The notes under the pieces are model-generated. The model saw only the letters and a program-made list of their open reading frames with translations. It did no database searches and had not been told where the DNA came from. From Jejuia algarum (GTDB lineage Bacteria; Bacteroidota; Bacteroidia; Flavobacteriales; Flavobacteriaceae), in NCBI GenBank assembly GCA_947495775.1, contig CANMAQ010000015.1, forward strand, positions 62,001 to 126,000: a stretch of 64,000 nt of DNA. Reading direction: 5' to 3'. Shown here piece by piece: positions 45,003 through 53,582 of the stretch; within the stretch, counting starts at the first letter, position 1; each line of letters opens with the position of its first letter. A program made the translations under genes and the position numbers.

Positions 45003-46409
45003 TTAAATGTCCTTTGCTAGAGTAATCGCTTTGGTTAGCGCACCTAGTTTATTAAATACTTCTTGTAATTCGTCTTCTTTTTTAGATTTTGAAACTAAAC
45101 CAGCACCTGCTTGCCAATTAAGCGTATAATCTTTACTTAAAAAGGTACGAATCATAATAGCGTGGTTAAAATTACCATCAAAATCCATAAAACCAATGGC
45201 GCCACCATAAAAGCTTCGACTTGTTTTTTCATAAGTTTCTATAAGTTGCATGGCTCTGTGCTTTGGCGCACCACTTAAGGTCCCTGCAGGAAATGTATCT
45301 GCAACGACTTGCATGGTAGAGGTGCTATCGTGTTTATGGCCTGTTACCTTACTTACTAAGTGGATGACATGAGAGAAAAATTGAACTTCCCGATACGTTT
45401 CTACTTTTACTTGGCTACCGTGACGGCTTAAATCATTTCTAGCGAGATCGACAAGCATGACATGTTCTGCATTTTCTTTATCGTCTTTCTTTAGTTTTTC
45501 GGCTAGAAGTTCGTCTTTCTGTTCGTCTCCAGTTCTTTTAAAAGTACCTGCAATAGGATGAATTTCGGCCAAACCATCTGTTACAATAAGTTGTGCTTCT
45601 GGAGAACTTCCAAATATTTTAAAGTCACCGTAATCGAAATAGAACAGATAAGGTGAAGGGTTAATACTTCTTAAAGCGCGATAGATATTAAAGTCGTCTC
45701 CCGTATATTCTTGAGAAAAACGTCTTGAAAGCACCAATTGAAACACATCACCTCGTGCACAGTGTTTTTTGGCAAGGTCTACATGGTCTCTAAATTCATC
45801 ATCTGTTAAGTTGGATTGGATATCACCTTTAACATCAAAATTATACGATGCAAAATTTTGAACATTAATGAGTTTATCTATAGCGTCTATATTATTCTCA
45901 TTATCCTCATAGCAATGCGCAAAAATATAAGCTTCATTTTTATAATGATTTATCGCGATGATGTTTTTGTAAACCGCATAGTAAATGTCTGGAATGGTAA
46001 CAGAATCTTCTTTTTTACTAATCTCGACATCTTCGAAATACCGAACAGCATCATAAGCTGTATAACCAAAAATACCATTATTGATAAACTTAAAGTGCTT
46101 TTCGGATTTGGTGTCGAATCTTTTGGTAAAGTTGTAAATCTCGTCAACAACATTAGTGGTGTCGGTAATCTCTAAAGTGGTACTGCTACCATCAGGAAAT
46201 GTTTGAGAGATGACCTCATTTTCTACTTTTATTGTAGCGATAGGATTAAAGCAGATGTATGAGAAGTTTTTGTGATTTCTATGGTAATCACCACTCTCTA
46301 ATAAGATGCTATTAGGGTATTTATCTCGTATTTTATAATAAACGGTTACCGGAGTAATAGTATCGGTTAAAATTCTTTTATGATGTGTATAAAGACTAAA
46401 TTTTTCCAT
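45003..46409 (-). CDS. trpE: Anthranilate synthase component I
   Basis: The ATG at 46409 gives 468 residues starting MEKFSLYTHHKRILTDTITP; an upstream TTG is less likely. It has LLESGDYHRN near the Trp-binding site, FQLVLSRRFSQEYTGDDFNI, the chorismate-binding core IAGTFKRTGDEQKDELLAEK, DLARNDLSRHGSQVKV, TFPAGTLSGAPKHRAMQLI and the end GAGLVSKSKKEDELQEVFNK. It converts chorismate with ammonia to anthranilate and is feedback-inhibited by Trp in relatives. It is the first enzyme gene of the operon, controlled by the attenuator directly upstream. Confidence 0.97.
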   Translation of the reverse strand: MEKFSLYTHHKRILTDTITPVTVYYKIRDKYPNSILLESGDYHRNHKNFSYICFNPIATIKVENEVISQTFPDGSSTTLEITDTTNVVDEIYNFTKRFDTKSEKHFKFINNGIFGYTAYDAVRYFEDVEISKKEDSVTIPDIYYAVYKNIIAINHYKNEAYIFAHCYEDNENNIDAIDKLINVQNFASYNFDVKGDIQSNLTDDEFRDHVDLAKKHCARGDVFQLVLSRRFSQEYTGDDFNIYRALRSINPSPYLFYFDYGDFKIFGSSPEAQLIVTDGLAEIHPIAGTFKRTGDEQKDELLAEKLKKDDKENAEHVMLVDLARNDLSRHGSQVKVETYREVQFFSHVIHLVSKVTGHKHDSTSTMQVVADTFPAGTLSGAPKHRAMQLIETYEKTSRSFYGGAIGFMDFDGNFNHAIMIRTFLSKDYTLNWQAGAGLVSKSKKEDELQEVFNKLGALTKAITLAKDI

Positions 46410-46450
46410 ATTGTATGTTTTCAGAATCTGAATTAAGTCAAGATTCAAAG

Positions 46451-46482
46451 AAAAAGGCTTGTCGTGAAAGACAAGCCTTTTT
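46451..46482 (-). terminator. Attenuator hairpin of the trp operon
   Basis: AAAAAGGCTTGTC (46451-46463) and GACAAGCCTTTTT (46470-46482) pair perfectly around GTGAAA, with the T run on the minus-strand exit, 42 bases before trpE. The 7-base loop sequence at 46462-46468 can pair instead with 46516-46522 (TTCACGA), just after the leader-peptide stop, which would form an antiterminator. Together with the leader peptide this is classical transcription attenuation. Confidence 0.85.
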
Positions 46483-46525
46483 GATATTTTAAGATTAAAT
46501 ATACTAGGATTTTACTTCACGAAGT

Positions 46526-46573
46526 TTAATTTCGAAAGCACCACCACCAAGATATATTTAATATTGTGTTCAT
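46526..46573 (-). CDS. trpL: trp leader peptide
   Basis: The minus strand reads ATG at 46573 to TAA at 46526: MNTILNISWWWCFRN, 15 residues with three consecutive Trp codons at 46541-46549. When charged tRNA-Trp is scarce, a ribosome stalled here would free the antiterminator and let transcription enter trpE. It lies about 15 bases downstream of the predicted transcription start. Too short for automated gene callers, but the Trp run, terminator and position before trpE make it convincing. Confidence 0.88.
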   Translation of the reverse strand: MNTILNISWWWCFRN

Positions 46574-46594
46574 AAGATAAAAATTATAACGTAG

Positions 46595-46625
46595 CAAAGA
46601 TAAAAACCAAAATAGTATTATACAA
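46595..46625 (-). promoter_or_regulatory. Promoter of the trp operon
   Basis: The minus strand carries TTG (forward 46623-46625), 20 bases, then TATCTTTG (forward 46595-46602), a good -33/-7 pair. The -7 box ends 21 bases before the leader-peptide ATG. Confidence 0.65.
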
Positions 46626-46648
46626 TCAATTCAGGCATATTTTTAATA

Positions 46649-46898
46649 AAAAAACGATCATAGTAAATCTCTATGATCGTTTTTTAAGTTCTAAGTAGTG
46701 AGAGTATTCGTGTATTAAAAACCTTAGAATTTTTAATAGACTACAGTAATTGGGGGCCTATTTAAAACGATTAAAGTACCCATTTGTGCTTCTGTTATTA
46801 TGTATTAAGAGTGTCAAATCTTTATAAGAAGCGTAATCCCTCAGCATTTATGCTGATTTCGATATTTTTATAATGTTATATTATTATTTCATAGTTTG
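46649..46898 (-). ncRNA. Candidate small RNA upstream of the trp promoter
   Basis: On the minus strand TACATTTG (forward 46905-46912) fits TAnnTTTG and could start a transcript near 46898. It ends at a strong hairpin: AACGATCATAG pairs with CTATGATCGTT around a short loop (46652-46681), with T runs on both sides. The roughly 250 bases between have no coding frame but contain the hairpin TCAGCATAAATGCTGA and the pairable TTCTAAG/CTTAGAA. I cannot name the family; a 6S-like RNA is one option. It may instead be a far leader of the trp operon. Confidence 0.35.
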
Positions 46899-47010
46899 AG
46901 TCGGCAAATGTAGGGTAAATCCTGTTATTGTAAAGGAAATATTTAAAAATTTGTTAAACGGTAATCTCTTTACGATGTAATGTTTAAATTTAAGTTTAAT
47001 TTGAAACTAT

Positions 47011-47562
47011 ATGATGTTAAGATTGTTACTATGTGTATGTATATGTATGCAATCCTGTAAAAAGGCTGTAAATGCGTTAGATTCTAAAACAGAACTTACG
47101 GATAAGGTGGTTACAGATGAGGCTAAAATAACATCTAGTGCTTTAGAGGTTTATGATTTTGAAACATTTTCTAATACGTTTTTAAATAAAAAAGACGACA
47201 AGACTTATGTTATTAATTTTTGGGCTACATGGTGTGGTCCCTGTGTAAAGGAGTTGCCTTATTTCGAAAAACTCACAGAAAATTATGCGGGTAAAGGTGT
47301 TGAGGTAATTTTGGTGAGTTTAGATTTCCCACACATGTATGACAGTAAACTGAAACCTTTTATAAAAAAACGAAATTTAAAGAGTAAAGTTATAGCCTTA
47401 GATGATCCTAGTGAAAATACATGGATCAACGCCATAGATGAAAGTTGGTCTGGTGCTATACCTGCGACTGTGATTTATAATAAATCAGCACGTAAATTTT
47501 ACGAGCGTTCTTTTACATATAATGCTTTAGAGCAAGAAGTTCAACGATTAAATAAAAAATAA
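47011..47562 (+). CDS. TlpA-family thioredoxin-like lipoprotein
   Basis: A 183-residue protein with lipobox MQSC (Cys16) after MMLRLLLCVCICMQS and the TlpA/thioredoxin core VINFWATWCGPCVKELPYFE, which holds the WCGPC redox pair, and the later cis-Pro stretch GAIPATVIY. It is likely a periplasm-facing disulfide reductase anchored to a membrane. It overlaps the next thioredoxin-like gene by one base, so both act as a pair. Confidence 0.88.
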   Translation: MMLRLLLCVCICMQSCKKAVNALDSKTELTDKVVTDEAKITSSALEVYDFETFSNTFLNKKDDKTYVINFWATWCGPCVKELPYFEKLTENYAGKGVEVILVSLDFPHMYDSKLKPFIKKRNLKSKVIALDDPSENTWINAIDESWSGAIPATVIYNKSARKFYERSFTYNALEQEVQRLNKK

Positions 47563-48179
47563 TGAATACAGTATTTAAAATTATACCGGTGCTTATAGCA
47601 ACTATTTTTGTGAGTGCATTTACGCTCAAACCTGTTCATAACCATCCTTATAATATAGGCGATGTGGTTAAAGATTTTTCGCTTAAAAATGTGGATGGGC
47701 AAATGGTTTCGTTATCCGATTATAAAGATGTAAAAGGTGTTATTGTAACATTTACATGCAATACTTGTCCTTATTCTATAGCCTATGAGGATCGAATTAT
47801 AGCATTAGATGCTGCATATGCAGGTAAAGGGTATCCTGTTATAGCTATTAACCCTAATAATCCTAGCGTAAGACCGGGCGATAATTTTGAAGCCATGCAG
47901 AAGCGGGCTAAAAAGAAAGGTTATACCTTTCCTTATTTGGTAGACGAAGGGCAAAAGGTGTATCCTAAGTTTGGTGCCACAAAAACGCCACATAATTATG
48001 TTCTGCAAAAAACGAATAAAGGCTTTGTTGTTCAGTACATTGGGGCGATAGATGATAGTTCTAGATACCCTAAAGCCGTAAAGGAAAGGTATTTGGAAAA
48101 TGCCGTGGATGCGCTTTTAGCAGGTAAAGCTGTAGACGTTAAAAAAACAAAGGCCATAGGGTGTTCTATAAAGGTATAA
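47562..48179 (+). CDS. Secreted redoxin-domain protein
   Basis: A 205-residue protein with a signal peptide (MNTVFKIIPVLIATIFVSAF) and an AhpC/TSA-like redoxin fold: VVKDFSLKNVDGQMVSLSDY, then FTCNTCPYSIAYEDR with a CxxCxxC-like motif (CNTCPY), PNNPSVRPGDNFEAM, and KFGATKTPHNYVL. It probably reduces oxidised proteins or peroxides in the periplasm, with its neighbour as the electron partner. It starts at the last base of the previous gene. Confidence 0.85.
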   Translation: MNTVFKIIPVLIATIFVSAFTLKPVHNHPYNIGDVVKDFSLKNVDGQMVSLSDYKDVKGVIVTFTCNTCPYSIAYEDRIIALDAAYAGKGYPVIAINPNNPSVRPGDNFEAMQKRAKKKGYTFPYLVDEGQKVYPKFGATKTPHNYVLQKTNKGFVVQYIGAIDDSSRYPKAVKERYLENAVDALLAGKAVDVKKTKAIGCSIKV

Positions 48180-48261
48180 ATCAATAGGTATAAGGCGTAA
48201 GCCATTGTGAAACGGAGGCGTAATACTTTGGCTTTTTTTTCGTCTATGTATTTAGAAATAT

Positions 48262-48269
48262 TAGTTTTG
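48262..48269 (+). promoter_or_regulatory. Candidate -7 box for the rhodanese pair
   Basis: TAGTTTTG matches TAnnTTTG and ends 20 bases before the ATG at 48290. Confidence 0.45.
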
Positions 48270-48289
48270 TTAAAAATTAAAACATAATA

Positions 48290-48607
48290 ATGGAAGATTT
48301 AACACAAGAAGAGTGGGTAGAGCAGTTAGCTAAAGACGATAACGCTGTAGTTTTAGATGTAAGAACAGATGCAGAGGTTGCGGATGGTATTATCGCAAAT
48401 GCAATTCATATAGACATCTATAAAGGACAGGCTTTTGTAGATGAGATAGAAGATTTGGATAAGTCCAAAAACTACTATGTATACTGCCGTTCTGGAAACA
48501 GAAGTGGACAAGCTTGTAAAATTATGGAACAACTTGGTTTTGAAAACGCTTATAATTTAGAAGGCGGTATGTTAGAATGGACTGGTGACGTTGTGGATAT
48601 GGAGTAA
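48290..48607 (+). CDS. Cytoplasmic rhodanese-like protein
   Basis: A 105-residue single rhodanese domain: VVLDVRTDAEVADG near residues 20-33 and the active-site loop YVYCRSGNRSGQACKI (Cys at about 67), ending NLEGGMLEW. No signal peptide. It moves sulfane sulfur as a persulfide; the physiological partner is unknown. The following rhodanese has the same loop (YMYCRSGKRSSKS), so the pair is probably an old duplication with one copy exported. Confidence 0.9.
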   Translation: MEDLTQEEWVEQLAKDDNAVVLDVRTDAEVADGIIANAIHIDIYKGQAFVDEIEDLDKSKNYYVYCRSGNRSGQACKIMEQLGFENAYNLEGGMLEWTGDVVDME

Positions 48608-48622
48608 TTGACATTATATACT

Positions 48623-49009
48623 ATGCGAATATTCTTTTTTAGTGTCATATTTAGCATTTTGGCAACGGGGTGTGGGTGGAATTCTAGTTCGGATTCTGTT
48701 GGATTAGAACCTGAAATGTTTAAGACTGAAATTGCTGTAGTTGGAAGTCAACTTATAGATGTACGTACACCAGAAGAGTATATGCAAGGGCATATTTCTG
48801 GAGCAGTCAATATAGATTATTTTTCTAAAGATTTTGAAACGCATTTGAAACAGTTTGACACAGAAAAGAAAATTTACATGTATTGCCGTTCGGGAAAGCG
48901 AAGTTCTAAGAGTGTTTCTAAACTTAAAGCACTAGGATTTAGTCAAATATATGAACTTGACGGTGGCATTATCAACTGGAGAAGTAAAGGTTTAAAAACA
49001 GCAAAATAG
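48623..49009 (+). CDS. Lipoprotein rhodanese
   Basis: The ATG at 48623 gives 128 residues with lipobox ATGC after MRIFFFSVIFSIL, so it is envelope-anchored. The rhodanese core has LIDVRTPEEYMQGHISGAVN and the loop MYCRSGKRSSKS with the catalytic Cys. It likely handles persulfides outside the cytoplasm. It starts 15 bases after its cytoplasmic neighbour. A TTG at 48608 is possible but gives a poorer signal peptide. Confidence 0.88.
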   Translation: MRIFFFSVIFSILATGCGWNSSSDSVGLEPEMFKTEIAVVGSQLIDVRTPEEYMQGHISGAVNIDYFSKDFETHLKQFDTEKKIYMYCRSGKRSSKSVSKLKALGFSQIYELDGGIINWRSKGLKTAK

Positions 49010-49179
49010 ATGTGGTTTTACCGTAAAAAACCTGTTTTTTAAACGTTTAACTTTTTTTTGAGCACTTTAACTTTTTTATTTTTAGAATTCTAGGCCTTTC
49101 TGTAGTTTTGTTATAGTCTTAGTGATATTAACCAATATTTTTAAGATATATCTAACTTTCACCCTAAAAAACTAAAATT

Positions 49180-49512
49180 ATGGAAAATGGTTTACTCGTA
49201 CTAGGTATTATAGTAATGCTTTTTGTTTGCATGTATGGATTTGCATATGGCAGTGTCGCTTTAGAAAAATTAAAGTACAGAAAGCAAGCTGAAGAATTAG
49301 AGCGTATTGCAGCTGTTAAAGCGGCAAAGCGTGCTGAAAAACAAGAAGCCAGAGACGCAAAACTTGAGAAATTAAGAAAGCGTAGTGAGCAAATTCGATT
49401 AGAACTTAACAGATTAGAAAAAGTAAATCTGCACAAGACTATTGATGAGCATGCGATTGTTGAAAAAATGAAAGGACGTATAGGTACAGAGCAGCAACAA
49501 GCCGCAAGTTAA
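49180..49512 (+). CDS. Small single-pass membrane protein with coiled coil
   Basis: A 110-residue protein: one transmembrane helix at about residues 4-25 (LLVLGIIVMLFVCMYGFAYG) followed by a highly charged Glu/Lys/Ala-rich coiled coil up to about residue 80 (RKQAEELERIAAVKAAKRAE). Function unknown. It has its own terminator. The 170 bases before it contain no other gene. Confidence 0.65.
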   Translation: MENGLLVLGIIVMLFVCMYGFAYGSVALEKLKYRKQAEELERIAAVKAAKRAEKQEARDAKLEKLRKRSEQIRLELNRLEKVNLHKTIDEHAIVEKMKGRIGTEQQQAAS

Positions 49513-49544
49513 ATCCAGGCATTTTCCTCTCAAAATATATAATA

Positions 49545-49567
49545 AACACCCTTCAAGGGTGTTTTTT
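49545..49567 (+). terminator. Intrinsic terminator after the small membrane protein
   Basis: AACACCC (49545-49551) pairs with GGGTGTT around TTCAA and is followed by seven Ts. It lies about 33 bases past the stop codon. Confidence 0.8.
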
Positions 49568-49634
49568 TATGCATACGTGTTGCGCGTAGAACAGAACTGT
49601 CTGATTTTTTTGGATTTATAGCACGTTCTTTAAC

Positions 49635-50663
49635 TTATACACTTCGGCGTTTAGAAGATGCTCTCACAATAAGTTCTGGCGTAAGTATCATTTTATTTAA
49701 AGACACCTTTTCTTCGGGATGTGCAATGCGCCTTAAAAATGTTTTTGCAGCCAGTTCTCCAATTTTTTCGCTGTGTTGTTCAATAGATGTTATGGCAGGT
49801 GTTACAATAGATGAAAAGGGTTCGTTGCTAAAGCCTACCAAAGCAATGTCTTCAGGAACTCTAATATGTTCACTTTTTAAAACTTCAAGAGCTCCTAAGG
49901 CGACATAATCTCCCGAAGCATACACCGCATCTGGAGGTTCTGGCAATTCTAAAAGCTGTTTCATGATGTGTTTACCATCAATCTGTCTTAGATTACTCTC
50001 TATAAGTAGTTCTTTTTTAAAAGGCAGCTGGTGTTGCTCTAAAGCATCTATATACCCTCTAATTCTGTTTTTATAAATTCTAGCATTACTGTTACCACTT
50101 ATGTGCGCTATACGTTTACAGCCTTGTTGTGCCAGATGTTGAATCACCATATGGCTGCTTTGGTAATCGTCTATACCCACATAATCAACATTTAAATCGT
50201 TTTCTCCACGATCAAATAAAATTAAAGGAATGCCTTTCTTTTTAACTTTATTATAATAATCTAAAGTTACTGTTTCGTTGGCCATAGAAGCTATAATGCC
50301 ATCCACCTGGGTAAATAATAAGGCTTCTATACTGGCGCACTCTTTTTTATAAGATTCATTAGATTGTGCGATGATAACATTATAACCTTCGTCATTTAAA
50401 ATCTCTTCAATCTTTTCGATAATTGAGGAGAAAAAATTACTGCTGGCTCTGGGAATAATAACGCCTACTAAGTTGGTTTTGCCTTTGCGTAAAGCACTGG
50501 CAATGTGATTGGGTTGGTAGTTTAAATTTTTGGCAACTTGAAGTACAGCGTCTTTGGTTTTTTTACTAATTCTAGGGTGATTATTGAGTGCTTTTGAGAC
50601 TGCAGAAGGGGTAATGCCTAACACATTAGCGATATCTTTTATAGTTGTTTTTTTATGTCCCAA
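49635..50663 (-). CDS. LacI-family regulator of kdgK-kdgA
   Basis: A 342-residue protein. The helix-turn-helix is KTTIKDIANVLGITPSAVSK (residues about 4-24), then the hinge YQPNHIASALRKGKTN and the sugar-binding domain with VGVIIPRASSNFFSSI and FDRGENDLNVDYVGIDDY. The start is TTG at 50663: an in-frame stop lies just upstream and no ATG precedes the HTH. An operator-like site overlaps its own promoter, and the same site lies before kdgK, so it probably represses both, released by KDG or a relative. The ligand is inferred. Confidence 0.88.
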   Translation of the reverse strand: MGHKKTTIKDIANVLGITPSAVSKALNNHPRISKKTKDAVLQVAKNLNYQPNHIASALRKGKTNLVGVIIPRASSNFFSSIIEKIEEILNDEGYNVIIAQSNESYKKECASIEALLFTQVDGIIASMANETVTLDYYNKVKKKGIPLILFDRGENDLNVDYVGIDDYQSSHMVIQHLAQQGCKRIAHISGNSNARIYKNRIRGYIDALEQHQLPFKKELLIESNLRQIDGKHIMKQLLELPEPPDAVYASGDYVALGALEVLKSEHIRVPEDIALVGFSNEPFSSIVTPAITSIEQHSEKIGELAAKTFLRRIAHPEEKVSLNKMILTPELIVRASSKRRSV

Positions 50664-50677
50664 TTTTTATATACTTT

Positions 50678-50701
50678 TGTTCCAACGTTTGAACAAATAT
50701 A
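50678..50701 (-). promoter_or_regulatory. Promoter and operator of the LacI gene
   Basis: TGTTCCAACGTTTGAACA (50678-50695) is a near-palindrome of the LacI-operator type with central AACGTT. It overlaps the minus-strand -7 box TATATTTG (forward 50694-50701), 31 bases before the TTG start. A bound repressor would block its own transcription. Confidence 0.8.
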
Positions 50702-50826
50702 ATGTTTTTTAGTAAGTTCAAAATTTAAAATGACTAAACGCACTTCTTTATAACCACCATCTTTATAGAATTTGTTACCACTAATTTCTTGTGAAATAAA
50801 AGAGCCTGTGTTGTATTTAGATGTTT

Positions 50827-50844
50827 TGTTCAAACGTTGGAACA
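50827..50844 (+). promoter_or_regulatory. LacI-type operator before kdgK
   Basis: TGTTCAAACGTTGGAACA is the exact reverse complement of the site at 50678-50695. It lies 76 bases before the kdgK ATG and points to control by the adjacent LacI protein. A small hairpin (ACTTG...CAAGT, 50849-50865) follows. Confidence 0.8.
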
Positions 50845-50920
50845 GAATACTTGTGTTGCGCAAGTATTTGAAAATAGATGTAGCAAACAATACAAATTAA
50901 ATTTATATAATTAAGCAAAA

Positions 50921-51967
50921 ATGGCAAGAGTAATAACATTTGGAGAAATCATGTTAAGATTAGCTCCTCAAGGGTTTTTAAGATTTTCTCAAGCAAACAA
51001 CTTTGATGTTGTTTATGGAGGTGGTGAGTCTAACGTGGCAGTTTCTTTAGCAAACTACGGTGTAGATGTTGATTTTGTAACACGTTTACCAAAAAATGAT
51101 ATTGGGGAGTGTGCTATGATGGAGATGCGTAAAAGAGGTGTTGGTGTCAATAAAATTGCTTGGGGTGGAGACCGTTTAGGAATTTATTTCTTAGAAACTG
51201 GTGCTGTATCTAGAGGCTCTAAAGTGGTTTATGACCGTGCGCATTCTGCAATGGCAGAAATAAAATCGGGTATGATTAACTGGGAAGAGGTATTTGATGG
51301 TGCAGAGTGGTTTCACTGGACAGGTATTACGCCAGCGATTTCTCAAGGATCGGCAGATGTTTGTTTAGAAGCAGTAAAAGCAGCTAGCAAATTAGGTTTA
51401 ACAATTTCTACAGATTTAAATTACCGCGCTAAACTTTGGAAGTATTGTGATGATGCGCATAGAGAAGCTGTAATGACAGAGTTGACCTCTTACTGTGATA
51501 TCGTTTTAGGTAATGAAGAAGATGCAGAAATGCACTTTGGTATCAAACCAGAAGGGATCTCTGTACAAACAGAAGGCCATAATGTAAAAGCAGAGGCATT
51601 CTTATCGGTTTGTGAGCAAATGATGAAGAAATTCCCTAGAGCTAAAAAGGTAATCACTACGTTAAGAGGGTCTATATCTGCATCTCATAACACATGGGCA
51701 GGCGTTTTATATGACGGTACAACATTGTTTCAAACACGTCAGTACCAAATTACAGATATCGTAGACCGTGTTGGAGGTGGAGATTCTTTTATGGGAGGCT
51801 TAATTTATGGATTGCTTAAATACCCAGAAGACGATCAAAACGCATTAGATTTTGCAGTAGCAGCATCTTGCTTAAAGCACACCATTAAAGGTGATGCAAA
51901 TTTAGCTACAGTTGCAGAAGTAGAAAAATTAATGGGTGGAGATGCTTCAGGGCGTGTTGCTAGATAA
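50921..51967 (+). CDS. kdgK: 2-keto-3-deoxygluconate kinase
   Basis: A 348-residue PfkB-family sugar kinase: GEIMLRLAPQGFLRFSQAN, VYGGGESNVAVSLANYGVD near the N-terminus, and the C-terminal ATP-binding motif DRVGGGDSFMGG with the catalytic Asp. It phosphorylates KDG made by UxuA and KduD to KDPG in the cytoplasm. It is slightly longer than many KdgK proteins (about 310), with an additional stretch near ISVQTEGHNVKAEAF. It is followed after 75 bases by kdgA. Confidence 0.93.
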   Translation: MARVITFGEIMLRLAPQGFLRFSQANNFDVVYGGGESNVAVSLANYGVDVDFVTRLPKNDIGECAMMEMRKRGVGVNKIAWGGDRLGIYFLETGAVSRGSKVVYDRAHSAMAEIKSGMINWEEVFDGAEWFHWTGITPAISQGSADVCLEAVKAASKLGLTISTDLNYRAKLWKYCDDAHREAVMTELTSYCDIVLGNEEDAEMHFGIKPEGISVQTEGHNVKAEAFLSVCEQMMKKFPRAKKVITTLRGSISASHNTWAGVLYDGTTLFQTRQYQITDIVDRVGGGDSFMGGLIYGLLKYPEDDQNALDFAVAASCLKHTIKGDANLATVAEVEKLMGGDASGRVAR

Positions 51968-52042
51968 TATATTTGGTGTTTAAGTGTTAAACGGTTTTTC
52001 TGTTTAACACTTAAACAATTTAATAATTCAAGATTTAAAGAA

Positions 52043-52711
52043 ATGGCACAATTTTCAAGAATAGAAGTTGCAGCAGCAATGAAAGAAACAGGGATGATCC
52101 CTTTGTTTTTCAATAATGATATAGAGTTAAGTAAAAAAGTACTAAAAGCCTGTTATGATGGTGGTGCGCGCTTAATGGAATTTACAGCTCGTGGCGATTT
52201 TGCTCATGAGGTTTTTGGTGCACTTACCAAATATGCTATAGCAGAATTACCAGGAATGATTATGGGTGTTGGTTCTGTTACAGATGGAGCGGCTGCTTCT
52301 TTGTATATGGCTTTAGGTGCTAATTTTATTGTAACTCCTGTATTAAGAGAGGATATCGCTATAGCATGTAACCGTAAAAAAGTATTATGGTCTCCAGGCT
52401 GTGGTACGTTAACAGAGATCGCTAGAGCAGAAGAGCTAGGATGTGAGATCGTTAAATTATTCCCTGGTGATATTTACGGTCCTCAATTTGTTAAAGGTGT
52501 TAAAGGCCCTCAACCTTGGACCAGTATTATGCCAACAGGAGGTGTTGCACCAACAGAAGAAAACCTAAAAGGATGGTTTGATGCAGGTGTAACCTGTGTA
52601 GGTATGGGATCTAAGTTAATTTCAAAAGAGATTATTGCGAATAAAGATTATGCCAAGTTAGAACAAGATGTTAAAAATGCTTTAGCCATTGTAAAAGCAG
52701 TTAGAAAATAA
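52043..52711 (+). CDS. kdgA: KDPG/KHG aldolase
   Basis: A 222-residue class I aldolase. It has RLMEFTARG (catalytic Glu), MGVGSVTDGAAASLYMALGA, WSPGCGTLTEIARAEELGCE, and VKLFPGDIYGPQFVKGVKG with the Schiff-base Lys in VKLFPG. It splits KDPG into pyruvate and glyceraldehyde 3-phosphate. It completes the uronate pathway begun at 7.6-17.7 kb. A terminator follows after about 35 bases. Confidence 0.95.
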   Translation: MAQFSRIEVAAAMKETGMIPLFFNNDIELSKKVLKACYDGGARLMEFTARGDFAHEVFGALTKYAIAELPGMIMGVGSVTDGAAASLYMALGANFIVTPVLREDIAIACNRKKVLWSPGCGTLTEIARAEELGCEIVKLFPGDIYGPQFVKGVKGPQPWTSIMPTGGVAPTEENLKGWFDAGVTCVGMGSKLISKEIIANKDYAKLEQDVKNALAIVKAVRK

Positions 52712-52745
52712 CAGAGACTTCTGGTTTAAACTCTTAAAGTGTTCT

Positions 52746-52787
52746 AAAGCCAAAACGATGATTTAAAAATCATGGTTTTGGCTTTTT
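52746..52787 (+). terminator. Intrinsic terminator after kdgA
   Basis: AAAGCCAAAAC and GTTTTGGCTTT form a strong stem, with inner pairing of ATGATT to AATCAT, followed by a run of Ts. Downstream, 52788-53582, I see no gene; the sequence is AT-rich, with a -7-like TAATTTTG at 53536-53543 before the next gene. Confidence 0.85.
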
Positions 52788-53582
52788 TTATGGACTCAAC
52801 CTTGAGATAGATTCTTGATAAGAATTGTTTTTGAGATGGCTTGTGGGTCTATTTATAACCGAGAGTACGATATAAAGATTTTTTAATGTCGTGCTTTTCT
52901 ACGTTTTACTTATAGCATTTACATAAGGGATGCCCTTTTATTATAGAATTGATTCTTATGATAATGACAAATTAGGGAAATAGTTTTAGAACTCACTTAA
53001 GATGGACACTTAAAATCTAAAGTAGGGGCTGCTCACCAAACGTCATAAAAGGGTGATTTCATTTTACGATTTTAACTTTAGACATGATGGTTTTGGAATT
53101 AAAACGCAATGGTATAGGATAATCAAAGAACAGTAGGCCTCTATAATGATCTAATTTACAGTGTTTTTTTTGTATTTCTGTTTTTTAGGAGCGCTTAAGA
53201 CCTCGTTTAGTCGGTGTTTTTATATGGTAGATTTCGATGAAAAAGCAAATTATCGATGAACGACATTTACAGAAAAAAAACTTTCTTAACAATTACATAA
53301 CATACAAGTTTGTAAGGTTATGATTTCTCCAAACTTTAATTTTAACATATTCGTAAAAAAGTGAAATCAAATAGTAGTATCCTTTAAAAGAAACGTGTTT
53401 AATTATAAAAAGTAGCAGTATTTAAATAGAACCTTATTTTTAGTCAAAAAATGAAAACAGCTGTTTTAGCAAAATGCATGTAAAAGTTTACATTTTGGTA
53501 ACGTCATGTTTTTAATTCAGGAGTTGCGTTTTATATAATTTTGTACCAGTTAAAGTTTAATAACCCCAAAAAGAATTTTAAA

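Noticed and set aside
45816..46175. 119-codon plus-strand frame inside trpE
   Set aside because: It lies wholly within the well-supported trpE on the other strand.
46649..46912. Riboswitch in the trp upstream region
   Set aside because: I could not match any known riboswitch core, and the segment ends in a terminator before a separate trp promoter; kept only as a candidate RNA.
53541..53582. TTG start for the SH3-like protein
   Set aside because: It overlaps a -7-like element and adds a polar tail ahead of a good signal peptide; the GTG at 53583 fits better.
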